From Acidobacteriaceae bacterium (GTDB taxonomy: Bacteria > Acidobacteriota > Terriglobia > Terriglobales > Acidobacteriaceae), in NCBI GenBank assembly GCA_003159355.1, contig PLPA01000191.1:1-36621 (forward strand): a stretch of 36,621 nt of DNA, given 5' to 3'. Both the position numbers and the translations under genes were made by a program. Under the pieces are notes generated by a model. That model was not told the DNA's origin and did no database searches. It saw only the letters and a list, made by a program, of their open reading frames with translations. Each line of letters opens with the position of its first letter. The stretch's first letter is position 1. Positions 8,201-15,779 of the stretch are shown here, piece after piece.

Positions 8201-8958
8201 TCCAGCCGATCGACGTAGGCTGGGGACACTCCTCCTACGATGCCCTGCAGTTGACGCTTCAGCACCGCGAGGCAAACGGTCTCTCTCTTCTGGTGGGCTA
8301 CACCTACAGCAAGGCCATCGATCAGACCGGCGATAGCAGCAGCACCTTCAGCATTCAAGACAACGCCTGCCATTCCTGCGAGCGCTCTGTCTCGGAGCAG
8401 AACGAAACCCACAACTTCACCGAGAACACGATGTACGAACTGCCCTTCGGCCACAACCACAAATTCCTCAACAGCGGCCTTCCTGCTGTGCTCTCTGGCG
8501 GCTGGCAGCTTGGCGATGCCTACAAGTACTCCAGCGGCATCCCCGTTCAACTCACGGAGTCGGCTTCGTCCACGCCCTCCACGCTCATTGGCGCTGGAGT
8601 GATTCGCCCCTCAATCGTCTCAGGCGTGAGCCTTGCGCCAACCTCTAGTACGCAAGCCTTCAACCCAGCGGCATTTGCGGTGACTCCGAATTACAAATTT
8701 GGCAATGCGCCCCGGTATGAGTCGCAGATTCACTACCCCGACTACCAGAACCTCGATGTTTTCCTCCAAAAGCAGACCAAGTTCTGGGGTGAACGGTTGG
8801 GCGTAACCATCCGCTTTGAGGCGCTCAACGCGCTCAACTCGGTTGTCTTTGGCGCTCCCGGCGCGAATGTGAGCAGTCCCTCATCGTTTGGCCTCAAGTC
8901 AACCACGCAGACCAACAGCCCGCGCGAAGCACAACTGAGCGCGCGGTTTACCTTCTAA
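5236..8958 (+). CDS. Oar-like TonB-dependent outer-membrane receptor
   Basis: The 1240-residue protein begins with a signal peptide (MRSFFRQMRTYLYVGVFLLT…, cleavage expected near residue 30). A carboxypeptidase-regulatory-like beta-sandwich follows (about residues 33-115, GQVIDTTGAAVKDATVSLLN), then a plug with FRINGAKYATTDLLIDGG and GGIVNMSIKSGTNQLHGG, and a long beta-barrel. The final residue is Phe (SARFTF), as expected for outer-membrane barrels. Length and architecture match the receptors expanded in Acidobacteriota, which import large or scarce substrates using TonB energy; substrates are mostly unassigned. An AAGGGG ribosome-binding site precedes the ATG. The shared palindrome upstream and the phnM gene directly downstream suggest a role in taking up a phosphonate or phosphonate-bearing polymer (inference). 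A strong terminator follows. Confidence 0.93.
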   Translation: MRSFFRQMRTYLYVGVFLLTASSGAQLFAQSATVSGQVIDTTGAAVKDATVSLLNTDTQVELTTISGATGSFILPPVKPGHYKVVVTAAGFEPWVDTEITLEIGEDKDVAAILHVGMLNQTVTVSDAPAELQTENADRSTLLEPSFVANLPLDPRNPLQLIAATVGVTNNDAGTAGTNNTTESTTNTFRINGAKYATTDLLIDGGANMVAYNSQAAGIPGVDATSEFRVLTTAYAPEYGYTSGGIVNMSIKSGTNQLHGGAWEYFRDDAMDANGYNANAAHEARPPLTRNQFGFNAGGPIIIPKLYHGRDKTFFFFSYEGLRDTYEPAGGFSAFVPTDAMIGRNGLPGGDFSYATNSANYPVLSTLSKWGVYDPTNVVSGSRQLFTSGGVTPAQCAATPALTGCNVIPAGRIDPVGQKLLSMFPSPTPGYFAASSGAANYFSNATEGDTDNSIDFRVDHQFNAKHSIFGHFDRFSNYIINPNDYGPGGLGNFQEPTYSNDRIPGYHALVSHTWSIKNDLIFTQHGSWGHSESNRGSTNPLSPSSVFGFNATAAPGSTDVFTPQIYNVSGQIGILGGSSTTSAIGNMEPLEQNKSSVYQYQSELNWLKGKHTFKVGTDIRRYFVQHFDPQGLTFSASKSLTGGPTSSGSNGSAIAELLLGFTPVVSGYDPLVTLRDMVYFGYGEDTYKMTHKLTLTYGVRYGIIGSWVTDGNMLNYLDTSSPSPVAAASGLPNLVGGIGIPGVSISSRTEQQPNLLHIEPRFGASYALDNNTVIHAGFGIFRYPQASEASYSELGGSARISTSVNTVNSGANTLVAPGSSTSSPGYYSLHDPFYGSPNDAPPTPYGNNPTPLAGNNVGSGPLSINLGQAVEGDLRQQTGPYQEIVSVDVQRSFKGHFVATAGYISSEGVRMRSGIQTNQLSDSVLAQCATGANVGGTFVAGDPTGATCAPLTTSVPNPFYKVITDSSTLLSKATVQNGYLQRAFPQFTKFQPIDVGWGHSSYDALQLTLQHREANGLSLLVGYTYSKAIDQTGDSSSTFSIQDNACHSCERSVSEQNETHNFTENTMYELPFGHNHKFLNSGLPAVLSGGWQLGDAYKYSSGIPVQLTESASSTPSTLIGAGVIRPSIVSGVSLAPTSSTQAFNPAAFAVTPNYKFGNAPRYESQIHYPDYQNLDVFLQKQTKFWGERLGVTIRFEALNALNSVVFGAPGANVSSPSSFGLKSTTQTNSPREAQLSARFTF

Positions 8959-8971
8959 CCTGTTTTTCGCA

Positions 8972-9010
8972 ACAGCCGGCGGCTTCAGGGCCGCCGGCTG
9001 TCTCTTTTCT
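8972..9010 (+). terminator. Rho-independent terminator after the TonB receptor gene
   Basis: A 12-bp perfect GC-rich stem (8972-8983 with 8990-9001, ACAGCCGGCGGC) with a 6-nt loop is followed by the T-rich tail CTCTTTTCTC. It begins 14 bp after the receptor's stop codon. Confidence 0.9.
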
Positions 9011-9053
9011 CAATCTGTTTTCTGCGGTCCATATCGCGAACAAGGATTTATCG

Positions 9054-10211
9054 ATGAGCGACGATTTGATTTTGAAGAATGCCCGGGTAGTGACGCCCAC
9101 GGAAGTTGTTGCAGGATCGGTCCATCTTCGCGACGGCTTGATCGCCGACATTCAAACCGGTCCGATAAATTCGCCGAGCGCTATCGATCTCGAAGGAGAC
9201 TATCTTATTCCCGGTCTGGTCGACCTGCACACCGATAACGTGGAACGCCACATACGTCCGAGAAGAGATGCGGATTGGCCGATGCTGGCTGCGCTTATGG
9301 CGCATGACGCCGAGATGGCGGCCGTGGGCATCACAACTGTTTTCGACGCTCTCTATGTTGGGCAAAGGAACATCGATCCGCAAAGTTCCGGCACGCTTGA
9401 ATTGGCTATTGCCGCGCTTAATGCTGGACGGAAGAAGAAGGTATTTCGCGCAGAACATTTTCTGCATCTGCGCGCCGAAACTTCGCGGGAGGCGATGCCG
9501 GAGATATTCGCTTCGGTCTACCCAGAGGCGAGTGTGCGCTTGATCTCGGTGATGGATCACACACCAGGACAACGGCAATTTGCCAATCGCCAAGGAAACG
9601 GCGGCCAATATGGCGGCGGCGGCCGGAGAAGGGATCGCGGGTCAGCGGAAGAAATTGCAAGCGGACCTGATATGAGCGCAGAAGAGCGCCAGGAAAAGAT
9701 AGCCGCGTCCAACCGCGCCAATCTGCTTTCCATGCTTTCCGGTCATTCGATCGCGCTGGCCAGCCACGACGATACGACGATCGAGCATGTGGAGCAGGCG
9801 TACGCGGAGGGGATCAGCATCGCAGAATTTCCGACCTCGGTAATCGCAGCCCAGACAGCGCGCGATAAGGGGATGAAGATCGTGGCCGGCTCACCGAATC
9901 TGGTGATTGGCCGTTCTCTCTCCGGCAACGTCGCCGTTGAAGAACTGGGGCGGCTCGGCCTGCTGGATGTGTTGGCCTCTGATTATGTGCCCGCAAGCCT
10001 GCTGCACGGTGCATTCCTATTGTCAGAAAAGATTGGGATCCCACTGCCGGAAGCGATCGGAATGGTTACTCTGAATCCCGCGCAACTGACGGGCCTGAAC
10101 GACCGTGGCTGCATCGCGCATGGCAAGCGCGCCGATCTGGTGCGTGTGCGAATGGAAGAGGGGCTTCCGGTTCCGACAATTGTATGGCGCGAAGGAATGC
10201 GCGTCTGCTAG
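9054..10211 (+). CDS. phnM: PhnM-type alpha-D-ribose 1-methylphosphonate 5-triphosphate diphosphatase, copy 1
   Basis: The 385-residue amidohydrolase resembles classical PhnM. It has a metal-binding HTDN at residues 59-62, MDHTPGQRQ at 167-175, ASHDDTT at 236-242, a SGNV segment and ASDYVPASLL near 308-317. PhnM removes pyrophosphate from the ribose-1-phosphonate-5-triphosphate intermediate, making the 5-phosphate substrate of PhnJ. An odd Gly/Arg-rich insert (residues ~180-195, GGQYGGGGRRRDRG) replaces the usual loop after MDHTPGQRQ. The gene starts 43 bp after the terminator, so a promoter of its own lies around 9003-9053. It leads a four-gene block, and a close paralog follows two genes later. 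Confidence 0.92.
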   Translation: MSDDLILKNARVVTPTEVVAGSVHLRDGLIADIQTGPINSPSAIDLEGDYLIPGLVDLHTDNVERHIRPRRDADWPMLAALMAHDAEMAAVGITTVFDALYVGQRNIDPQSSGTLELAIAALNAGRKKKVFRAEHFLHLRAETSREAMPEIFASVYPEASVRLISVMDHTPGQRQFANRQGNGGQYGGGGRRRDRGSAEEIASGPDMSAEERQEKIAASNRANLLSMLSGHSIALASHDDTTIEHVEQAYAEGISIAEFPTSVIAAQTARDKGMKIVAGSPNLVIGRSLSGNVAVEELGRLGLLDVLASDYVPASLLHGAFLLSEKIGIPLPEAIGMVTLNPAQLTGLNDRGCIAHGKRADLVRVRMEEGLPVPTIVWREGMRVC

Positions 10212-10241
10212 GTGCATACTCGCCACGGATTGGATGACTTT

Positions 10242-11072
10242 ATGAATATCAGTGTAAGTATGTATGAGGACACCGCAGCGTTCTCGGACGTTGCCGGAGA
10301 GTTCCTGCGCTCGCAACCGGTTCACCACAACCTGATTCTCACGCGGCTGGATGGACGTCAGGCCGTTCCTGGTGCTGGCCGTTATTGGGTTGTAATGAAA
10401 GGCGGGCAGGCTGCCGGCGTGGCGATCCAAACCGATCCGGCTCGTTTCGCGATGATTGTGCCGATGGACCGTGTTTCAACAATCGCCTTGGTTGATGCCA
10501 TAGTAGACGGCGGAGTTGTTCTCCCTGGTGTCTTTGGCGATGTGGCAACCGCAGCCAGCTTTGCCGGACGATGGACCGAAAGATTCAAATCAGCGGCAAC
10601 GCCAACGCATGGCAGTCGCCTATATGAATTGCAGGAGCTGAATGCGATAGGAACCGTCAAAGGGAAACACCGCAAGGCCGATGAGTCAGATCGCAAGCTG
10701 GCGGAGGCTTGGTTGAAGGCGTTCCAGACTGAAACCCTCAATCCAACCGGAAACATCGATCGCCTAGTGGATGGCTGGCTCACGGAGGGACAGCTTTGGC
10801 TTTGGCAAGACGGCGAACCGGTTTCCATGGTTGTTGCTCAGAAGCCCATCGTAGAAGTTGCCCGCCTCTCGACTGTCTATACCCCTCCAAAGAAGAGGAG
10901 GCGCGGATACGCCGCAGCCTGCGTTCATACGATTTCAAAGAAACTAACGGAGGCAGGCCTTCATTGCATTCTCTACACTGACTTGGGAAATCCCACATCG
11001 AACTCGATCTATCGCCGCATGGGATACCGCGCCATTGCGGAGGGGATTCACTATCGCTTCAACCGGACTTGA
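10242..11072 (+). CDS. GNAT-family N-acetyltransferase
   Basis: The C-terminal half carries a GNAT fold: VARLSTVYTPPKKRRRGYAA (the V-x-T-P-x4-R-G-x-A acetyl-CoA-binding motif A) and LYTDLGNPTSNSIYRRMGYR. The ~130-residue N-terminal half is a second, degenerate GNAT-like or substrate domain. The total of 276 residues is far longer than PhnO (about 144), the aminoalkylphosphonate acetyltransferase of E. coli, so it is not a simple PhnO. Its place between two phnM copies suggests acetylation of an aminophosphonate or a detoxification role (inference). A GTG at 10212, right after the phnM1 stop, would add ten residues; the ATG at 10242 was chosen. Confidence 0.82.
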   Translation: MNISVSMYEDTAAFSDVAGEFLRSQPVHHNLILTRLDGRQAVPGAGRYWVVMKGGQAAGVAIQTDPARFAMIVPMDRVSTIALVDAIVDGGVVLPGVFGDVATAASFAGRWTERFKSAATPTHGSRLYELQELNAIGTVKGKHRKADESDRKLAEAWLKAFQTETLNPTGNIDRLVDGWLTEGQLWLWQDGEPVSMVVAQKPIVEVARLSTVYTPPKKRRRGYAAACVHTISKKLTEAGLHCILYTDLGNPTSNSIYRRMGYRAIAEGIHYRFNRT

Positions 11073-11138
11073 ACGAAGATATGTGTGCCGCCAAACATGA
11101 AGACAACTACGAATGCACAAAACACAAAGGATGGCGCA

Positions 11139-12278
11139 ATGCCGAATGAGTTGATGTTGAAGAATGCAAGGATTGTAACACCGACTGAGATCGTGGAGGG
11201 ATCGGTTCTTCTTCGCGACGGTCTGATTGCCGATATTCAATCCGGTCCGGTCGTGTTGGCGAAGTCTATCGACCTCGAAGGAGACTATCTCATCCCCGGT
11301 CTGGTCGATCTGCACACGGACAATTTTGAGCGCCTTGTAAAGCCGAGGAACAATGTGGATTGGCCGGTGATGGCCTCCTTGGTGGCGCACGATGCGCACA
11401 TGGTCTCTGCCGGCATTACCACCATCTTCGATTCGCTCTACGTGGGGTTCCTGGGCTTCGGATCGCGTAGCTTCGACACGCTCAAGAATACAATCTCCGA
11501 ATTGGAGATATGCCAGAGAAGCGGAATGTTTCGTGGAGATCACCTGCTGCACTTGCGCGCCGAAGTATCGATGGAGGTAATGCTCGAGCAGTTTTCATCA
11601 GTCTTTCCAGAGGAGAAGGTGAGGCTGGTTTCCTTGATGGATCACACGCCGGGGCAGCGGCAATGGAGAGACCTCGACAAGTATGTAGCGATGGAGAAGA
11701 AGGATTTTCATCTCACGCAGGAGGAAGTCGACAACTTCCTGAAGACTGCTCAGGAGCGGCATGAAAAAGTCTCTCCAGCAAATCGCGTCAAGCTGCTTTC
11801 CATGGTCGAGGGTCATTCCATCGCCCTGGCAAGTCACGACGACACCACCGTCGAGCATGTGGAGCAGGCTCATGCGGAGGGCATTACGATCTCCGAGTTT
11901 CCCACCACGATTGAAGCGGCAGAGACGGCGCGCGCCAAGGGAATGCATGTAGTCGCGGGATCGCCGAATCTTGTGCTGGGGCGGTCGCACTCCGGCAATG
12001 TTTCGGTAGAGGAGCTTGCGCGGCGCGGTCTGCTGGATGCGCTGGCCTCGGACTACGTGCCATCGAGCCTGCTGCACGGCGCATTCCTGCTCACCCAGAA
12101 GATAGCAATGCCGCTGCACGAGGCTATCAAGATGGTCACCCTGGCTCCGGCGCGGATGGCTGGCTTGCAGGATCGCGGCAGCATCGAGACAGGTATGCGA
12201 GCCGATCTGGTGCGTGTGAAGCAGGCGCACGGCTTACCGCTTCCGTTGACGGTTTGGCGCGAAGGAGTGCGAGTGTGA
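11139..12278 (+). CDS. phnM: PhnM-type diphosphatase, copy 2
   Basis: This 379-residue amidohydrolase is closely related to copy 1 along its full length: MPNELMLKNARIVTPTEIVE against MSDDLILKNARVVTPTEVVA. It shares VDLHTDN, SLMDHTPGQRQ, ALASHDDTTVEHVEQ and ASDYVPSSLLHGAFLL. It lacks the Gly/Arg insert and has the ordinary loop WRDLDKYVAMEKKDFHLT, as in E. coli PhnM. The start at 11139 has an AAGGATGG ribosome-binding site and aligns with copy 1; an upstream GTG at 11085 is less likely. The two genes look like a tandem duplication with the GNAT gene in between. The stop overlaps the start of the kinase gene by 4 bp. Confidence 0.93.
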   Translation: MPNELMLKNARIVTPTEIVEGSVLLRDGLIADIQSGPVVLAKSIDLEGDYLIPGLVDLHTDNFERLVKPRNNVDWPVMASLVAHDAHMVSAGITTIFDSLYVGFLGFGSRSFDTLKNTISELEICQRSGMFRGDHLLHLRAEVSMEVMLEQFSSVFPEEKVRLVSLMDHTPGQRQWRDLDKYVAMEKKDFHLTQEEVDNFLKTAQERHEKVSPANRVKLLSMVEGHSIALASHDDTTVEHVEQAHAEGITISEFPTTIEAAETARAKGMHVVAGSPNLVLGRSHSGNVSVEELARRGLLDALASDYVPSSLLHGAFLLTQKIAMPLHEAIKMVTLAPARMAGLQDRGSIETGMRADLVRVKQAHGLPLPLTVWREGVRV

Positions 12279-12841
12279 TCGCGGCGCAATTCCGTCAGAA
12301 ACATATTCATGTCACCGGCGCGGCGGGTAGCGGAGTCACGACTCTGGGCAGTGCGCTTAGCCAGGCACTGGGCAGTACGCAACTCGATATCGACGACTAT
12401 TACTGGTTTCCCACCGAGTCACCGTACACGATAAAGCGTCCGCGTGAGCAGCGATTGGCGCTGTTGAACGAAGATTTTGCACGGGCCTCCGACACGGGGT
12501 GGGTGCTCTCCGGTTCTATCCTGGAATGGGGCGATTCGCTAATTCCACTCTTTGACTTGGTAATCTTTATTTCAACGCAGACCGAGTTGCGCTTGAAACG
12601 TCTTCAAGCGCGCGAAGCAGCCCGCTTCGGAGCTGAGGCTATTGCACCAGGCGGGTCAAGACATGAAGTATATGAGGCGTTTATAAAGTGGGCTGCGGCT
12701 TATGAGGCGTTGCACCACGAGGGCCGCATCCGCTCTCGGCATGAGGCTTTGCTCGCGCAACTTCCCTGCCCAATCTTGCGTCTCGACGGCAGTCTGCCTG
12801 TTGAACTTCTTGTACAGCAGGCAATCAGTAAGCTGGGATAA
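12275..12841 (+). CDS. P-loop nucleoside/adenylate-kinase-like protein
   Basis: The 188-residue product starts with GTG at 12275, overlapping the phnM2 stop (GTGA), with GAAGGAG as ribosome-binding site. Near the N-terminus it has the loop GAAGSGVTTLG: the usual Walker A Lys is Val, a variation seen in a family that typically reads GASGSGTTTLG. It then has DIDDYYWFPTESPY, WVLSGSILEWGD, and an FDLVIFI strand with an RLKRLQARE lid-like helix. It is not the guanylate-kinase-like PhnN by sequence. Because no phnN is present and it is translationally coupled to phnM2, it could take over phosphorylation of a ribose phosphate in this pathway (inference). Substrate and ATP binding need testing. Confidence 0.75.
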   Translation: MIAAQFRQKHIHVTGAAGSGVTTLGSALSQALGSTQLDIDDYYWFPTESPYTIKRPREQRLALLNEDFARASDTGWVLSGSILEWGDSLIPLFDLVIFISTQTELRLKRLQAREAARFGAEAIAPGGSRHEVYEAFIKWAAAYEALHHEGRIRSRHEALLAQLPCPILRLDGSLPVELLVQQAISKLG

Positions 12842-12880
12842 CTTGTAACGTTATCCCAGCGTTCCGCAACGGTTACAAGT
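12841..12880. terminator. Hairpin between convergent operons
   Basis: ACTTGTAAC (12841-12849) pairs with GTTACAAGT (12872-12880); with one bulged base the stem extends to 12 bp. It lies exactly between the converging kinase and acyltransferase genes. No long U-tract follows on either strand, so it may be a bidirectional terminator of modest strength. An alternative stem GATAAC/GTTATC (12837-12855) overlaps it. Confidence 0.45.
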
Positions 12881-13553
12881 ACTTTTCGACAAACTCCTCG
12901 GCGCTCATCTTGCGCAGGTCGGGCATGGCGATTTCGAGCTTCTCGCGCGGCCAATCCCACCATGCCAGCTTGAGAAGCCCCTCCTGCACTTTCTCGGGAA
13001 AGCGAAAGCGAATGTGCTTTGCCGGCACGCCGCCTACGATGGCAAAGGGCGGCACATCTTTGGAGACGACCGCGCCTGCGCCGATGCCTGCGCCTGTGCC
13101 GATTCTCACGCCGGGAAGAATGACCGCGCCGTGGCCGATCCACACATCGTTTCCCAGGGTAACTCTATGCTCTTTTCGCCACTCGAAAAACTCGTGATCG
13201 TCTTCGACCGCAAAGCCATACGATTCGCTGCGGTAAGTGAAGTGATGCAGCGCGGCGCGCCACATGGGATGGTTTCCTGGATTGATGCGGTTGGCCGATG
13301 CGATGGAACAGAATTTGCCGATGTCGGCCCATACGATACTACAGTCGTTGACGACATAGGAATAGTCGCCGAAGGTGGATTCTCCCATTGAGGTTCGTGG
13401 ACCGATCGATGTGTAAGGCCCAAGTACGCACTTGCGCACGCGAGCGGTGGGATCGATGCGAGGCTCCAGTCCAAGGGACTGTCTTTTCGCCTGGGTCTGA
13501 TCCGCCGGTGGATCGGGCAGGGTCTCCATTGGTTCAAGGTGTGTGGTCGCCAT
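12873..13553 (-). CDS. Phosphonate-cluster hexapeptide-repeat acetyltransferase
   Basis: The 226-residue protein is a left-handed beta-helix acyltransferase of the xenobiotic/chloramphenicol acetyltransferase type. Repeats with a hexapeptide rhythm (…DPTARVRKCVLGPYTSIGPRTSMGESTFGDYSYV…, IGHGAVILPGVRIGTGAGIGAGAVVSKDV) frame an extruding loop with the likely catalytic His in NPGNHPMWRA (about residue 95). Relatives with this layout recur in C-P lyase operons and have been named phosphonate-metabolism transferases; the acceptor is not known. The start at 13553 is preferred because GGAGAGAAAG precedes it; an ATG at 13571 is possible. It is the last gene of the exporter-led block. Confidence 0.85.
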   Translation of the reverse strand: MATTHLEPMETLPDPPADQTQAKRQSLGLEPRIDPTARVRKCVLGPYTSIGPRTSMGESTFGDYSYVVNDCSIVWADIGKFCSIASANRINPGNHPMWRAALHHFTYRSESYGFAVEDDHEFFEWRKEHRVTLGNDVWIGHGAVILPGVRIGTGAGIGAGAVVSKDVPPFAIVGGVPAKHIRFRFPEKVQEGLLKLAWWDWPREKLEIAMPDLRKMSAEEFVEKYL

Positions 13554-13592
13554 CTCTTTCTCTCCATTCATTGATTTGAATTGTTGCTGGAA

Positions 13593-15026
13593 TCAGTGGG
13601 CGGTTATGTCCTGCAACTCCCGATGAACCTGCGCGGCTACTTCGGGCAAGGACAACATGCATTGCGCAAGGATGCGCTCGTGGCTTCTTGCATCGAAGCC
13701 CTCGATACGCAACGACAGGACAGCTTCAGTCCCGGACTCACGAACCAGGACGACGCCGTCTTTCAGGGTGAAGCGAAGACCGTCGATTTTCAAGATGCCG
13801 GCTTCGGGAAATGCGGCGGTCAACGCATCCACAGCTCTACTGAAGGTCAGCGATTCAGTTGGTATGCGCAACTCCGGCATAGCGAAGATTTGTGGCAGGC
13901 CGCGCCGAAGCTGGGCCAGCGACAGACCCTTCTGTTGCAACAGATCGAGAATGAAGAGCGCGGCAAAGAGTCCATCGTCACCGCCGTTCAGCTCCTCAAA
14001 GAAGTAGTGGCCGCAGGCGTCGAGGCCCATCAACGCCTGCTCAACCACCATCCGGCCGCGCATGAAGGCATGGCCAGTCCGTTCGAGGAGTGGTATTCCT
14101 CGAAGCTGCTCGATGGCGCGACGCACGAGGTCGGAAGATTTGATATCGACGACAATCCTGCGGTTTGCAGAGCCAGTCTTGTCTTGTTCCTCAAGCACCG
14201 CATGGGTCAACAGGATCGCTATCTCATCCGGAGAGACAAAGATTCCTTCTTCATCGACAAAGGCAACGCGGTCTCCATCGCCGTCCCATGCAATGCCGAT
14301 CGAGTCTGGCTGCTCGGCAACCGCACCGCTCAAGCGCGTGAGATTGGATGCGCGCGAGCAATCCGGGGAGCGGTCGGGAAAGTTGCCGTCGATGACGCAC
14401 GATATGCAAGTCACATCGAAGCCCAGGCGGCGGAATATCTCCGGAGCGATCTCCGACCAGGCTCCGTTTCCCGCATCCAGTACTACTTGTCCAGGCCCGT
14501 TTGCATGGAGATGGTTCCACCGCTTCAGCAAGGTTCGCTCATAGTCCTGGAGAAGATTGATCTCTTCTCTGTGGCCGCTACCGGGGCGAAATGCGCGCTT
14601 TATGGTAAGCGCGCGTATCTTGGCGAGTTGCTCTGGAGTTGTAGGAGACGAGCCGAGCATCAGCTTAAGTCCATTGTGAGAGGCTGGATTATGCGAAGCA
14701 GTCACAATCAGCACCGCATCCGCGTTGACCCGGCTGGCTGTAAAATACGCCAGCGGAGTGGGGCCTTGTCCTGCATCCAGAACATCAACGCCAGTTGCGA
14801 GCAGCCCTTCTGCAAGAGCGTGCTTCAACGCAGGCGTGCTCAATCTGAAATCTCCCGCAACCACCACGCGAGAAGAAGGCGGAAGCATGGTGCCGATCGC
14901 GCCGCCAATATCGCGGAAGAGTTCAGTCGAAACGGCATCTGGAAAGACGCCGCGCAGGTCGCAGGGCTTCCACGGATCTGACTCAGGCAAGATCAACTCC
15001 TCTGCCATGGCATGATTCATTGTCAT
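13593..15026 (-). CDS. Phosphohexomutase (phosphomannomutase/phosphoglucomutase family)
   Basis: From the ATG at 15026, which overlaps the upstream stop as ATGA, the protein has 477 residues, the usual length. It has all four alpha-D-phosphohexomutase landmarks: the catalytic serine loop TASHNP (Ser111), the Mg loop DGDGDR (248-253), a sugar-binding loop that reads EELNGGDDG where GEMSGH-like sequence is usual, and a phosphate-binding loop RESGTEA instead of R-x-SGTEP. These enzymes move phosphate between C1 and C6 (or C5) of sugar phosphates. The altered sugar loop suggests a non-standard substrate. Placement between DUF1045 and the hexapeptide transferase in a phosphonate block is unusual. 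A role in isomerising ribose phosphates released by C-P cleavage is inference. Confidence 0.88.
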   Translation of the reverse strand: MTMNHAMAEELILPESDPWKPCDLRGVFPDAVSTELFRDIGGAIGTMLPPSSRVVVAGDFRLSTPALKHALAEGLLATGVDVLDAGQGPTPLAYFTASRVNADAVLIVTASHNPASHNGLKLMLGSSPTTPEQLAKIRALTIKRAFRPGSGHREEINLLQDYERTLLKRWNHLHANGPGQVVLDAGNGAWSEIAPEIFRRLGFDVTCISCVIDGNFPDRSPDCSRASNLTRLSGAVAEQPDSIGIAWDGDGDRVAFVDEEGIFVSPDEIAILLTHAVLEEQDKTGSANRRIVVDIKSSDLVRRAIEQLRGIPLLERTGHAFMRGRMVVEQALMGLDACGHYFFEELNGGDDGLFAALFILDLLQQKGLSLAQLRRGLPQIFAMPELRIPTESLTFSRAVDALTAAFPEAGILKIDGLRFTLKDGVVLVRESGTEAVLSLRIEGFDARSHERILAQCMLSLPEVAAQVHRELQDITAH

Positions 15027-15760
15027 GAAGACCTCAAGTAGACCCGATCCAGAAGCTGAAACGGTGCTTCCGGATGCGACTCGTGAAAGATGCAAACAGA
15101 ATCGACCAACAATGCCTCGCCACAAACCGATGCAAAGCGTTGGCGGAGATATTGTTTAAGAGGCGGCAGCGCTTCCGGAGGCATAGAACCGGTGAGCGAC
15201 ATATGAAACTTCCAGGTATCGAGGACGTAAGGATAACCCCATCGCAAGACATATTCCCGCTCCCGCAGAGAGAGAGAGTCTCGCAATCGTTGCGCCAATT
15301 CGGCCTCCGTGGCTGGGAGTCGATAGCGATCAAACTCGCGTACGCAATCGGTTGCCAGATGGCAGAACTCTTCGCTCGATGCCGACAGAGTGAGGGCGAG
15401 AAACCGTCCCAAGGTTCCTATGCGAAGTGGGGGCGCGCAAAAGCAAACGTGTCTCTTGGCTAATTCGTGGAGAGCTGCCTGCAAATCTTCATACGTTGCG
15501 TTTTCCGCAAGCCGAAAGGGAGGCTTGAGAGTTGCATGAAACCCATAGCGGCGCGGGCTTTCGGTAGCGCGCAGCCATTCTTCATGTTGGATGTGATCGG
15601 GCAAATCTGGATCGAGATCGGCGCCTGTGGCGGCGTCACGGCCAAGCCATCGACTGCCTTGACCGTAGAGCGGCGCACTGGGGCTGGGGCAGAAGTAGAT
15701 TGCGTATCGCGATGTGTTTCCGTTCAGATCGTGCATATTAAAATCGGTCCTCTTTGCCAT
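15023..15760 (-). CDS. DUF1045 family protein of phosphonate operons (2H phosphoesterase-like)
   Basis: The 245-residue protein shows two H-x-T/S motifs, HAT at residues 75-77 (YGFHATLKPPF) and HMS at 186-188 (KFHMSLTG). These are the paired catalytic motifs of 2H phosphoesterases, which act on cyclic phosphodiesters. DUF1045 proteins recur in phn operons without an assigned step. Since phnP, the enzyme opening 5-phosphoribosyl 1,2-cyclic phosphate, is absent here, this protein could do that reaction (inference). The gene follows the ABC exporter gene after 19 bp and overlaps the mutase by 4 bp. The start may be 15760 or 15736; the latter has an AAAGAGGA sequence upstream. Confidence 0.85.
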   Translation of the reverse strand: MAKRTDFNMHDLNGNTSRYAIYFCPSPSAPLYGQGSRWLGRDAATGADLDPDLPDHIQHEEWLRATESPRRYGFHATLKPPFRLAENATYEDLQAALHELAKRHVCFCAPPLRIGTLGRFLALTLSASSEEFCHLATDCVREFDRYRLPATEAELAQRLRDSLSLREREYVLRWGYPYVLDTWKFHMSLTGSMPPEALPPLKQYLRQRFASVCGEALLVDSVCIFHESHPEAPFQLLDRVYLRSS

Positions 15761-15779
15761 CTTTCATAAGTCGATCTTT

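Noticed and set aside
12420-12435. A fourth CGTACACGA-like operator inside the kinase gene
   Set aside because: Only one half matches the palindrome and it lies well within coding sequence.
12275-12841. Naming the P-loop kinase phnN
   Set aside because: Its loop and motifs are adenylate-kinase-like, not those of the guanylate-kinase-like PhnN, so only a functional replacement is proposed.
13581-14981. Long plus-strand ORF (466 codons) opposite the phosphohexomutase
   Set aside because: It lacks recognisable motifs and lies antisense to a gene with all family motifs intact.
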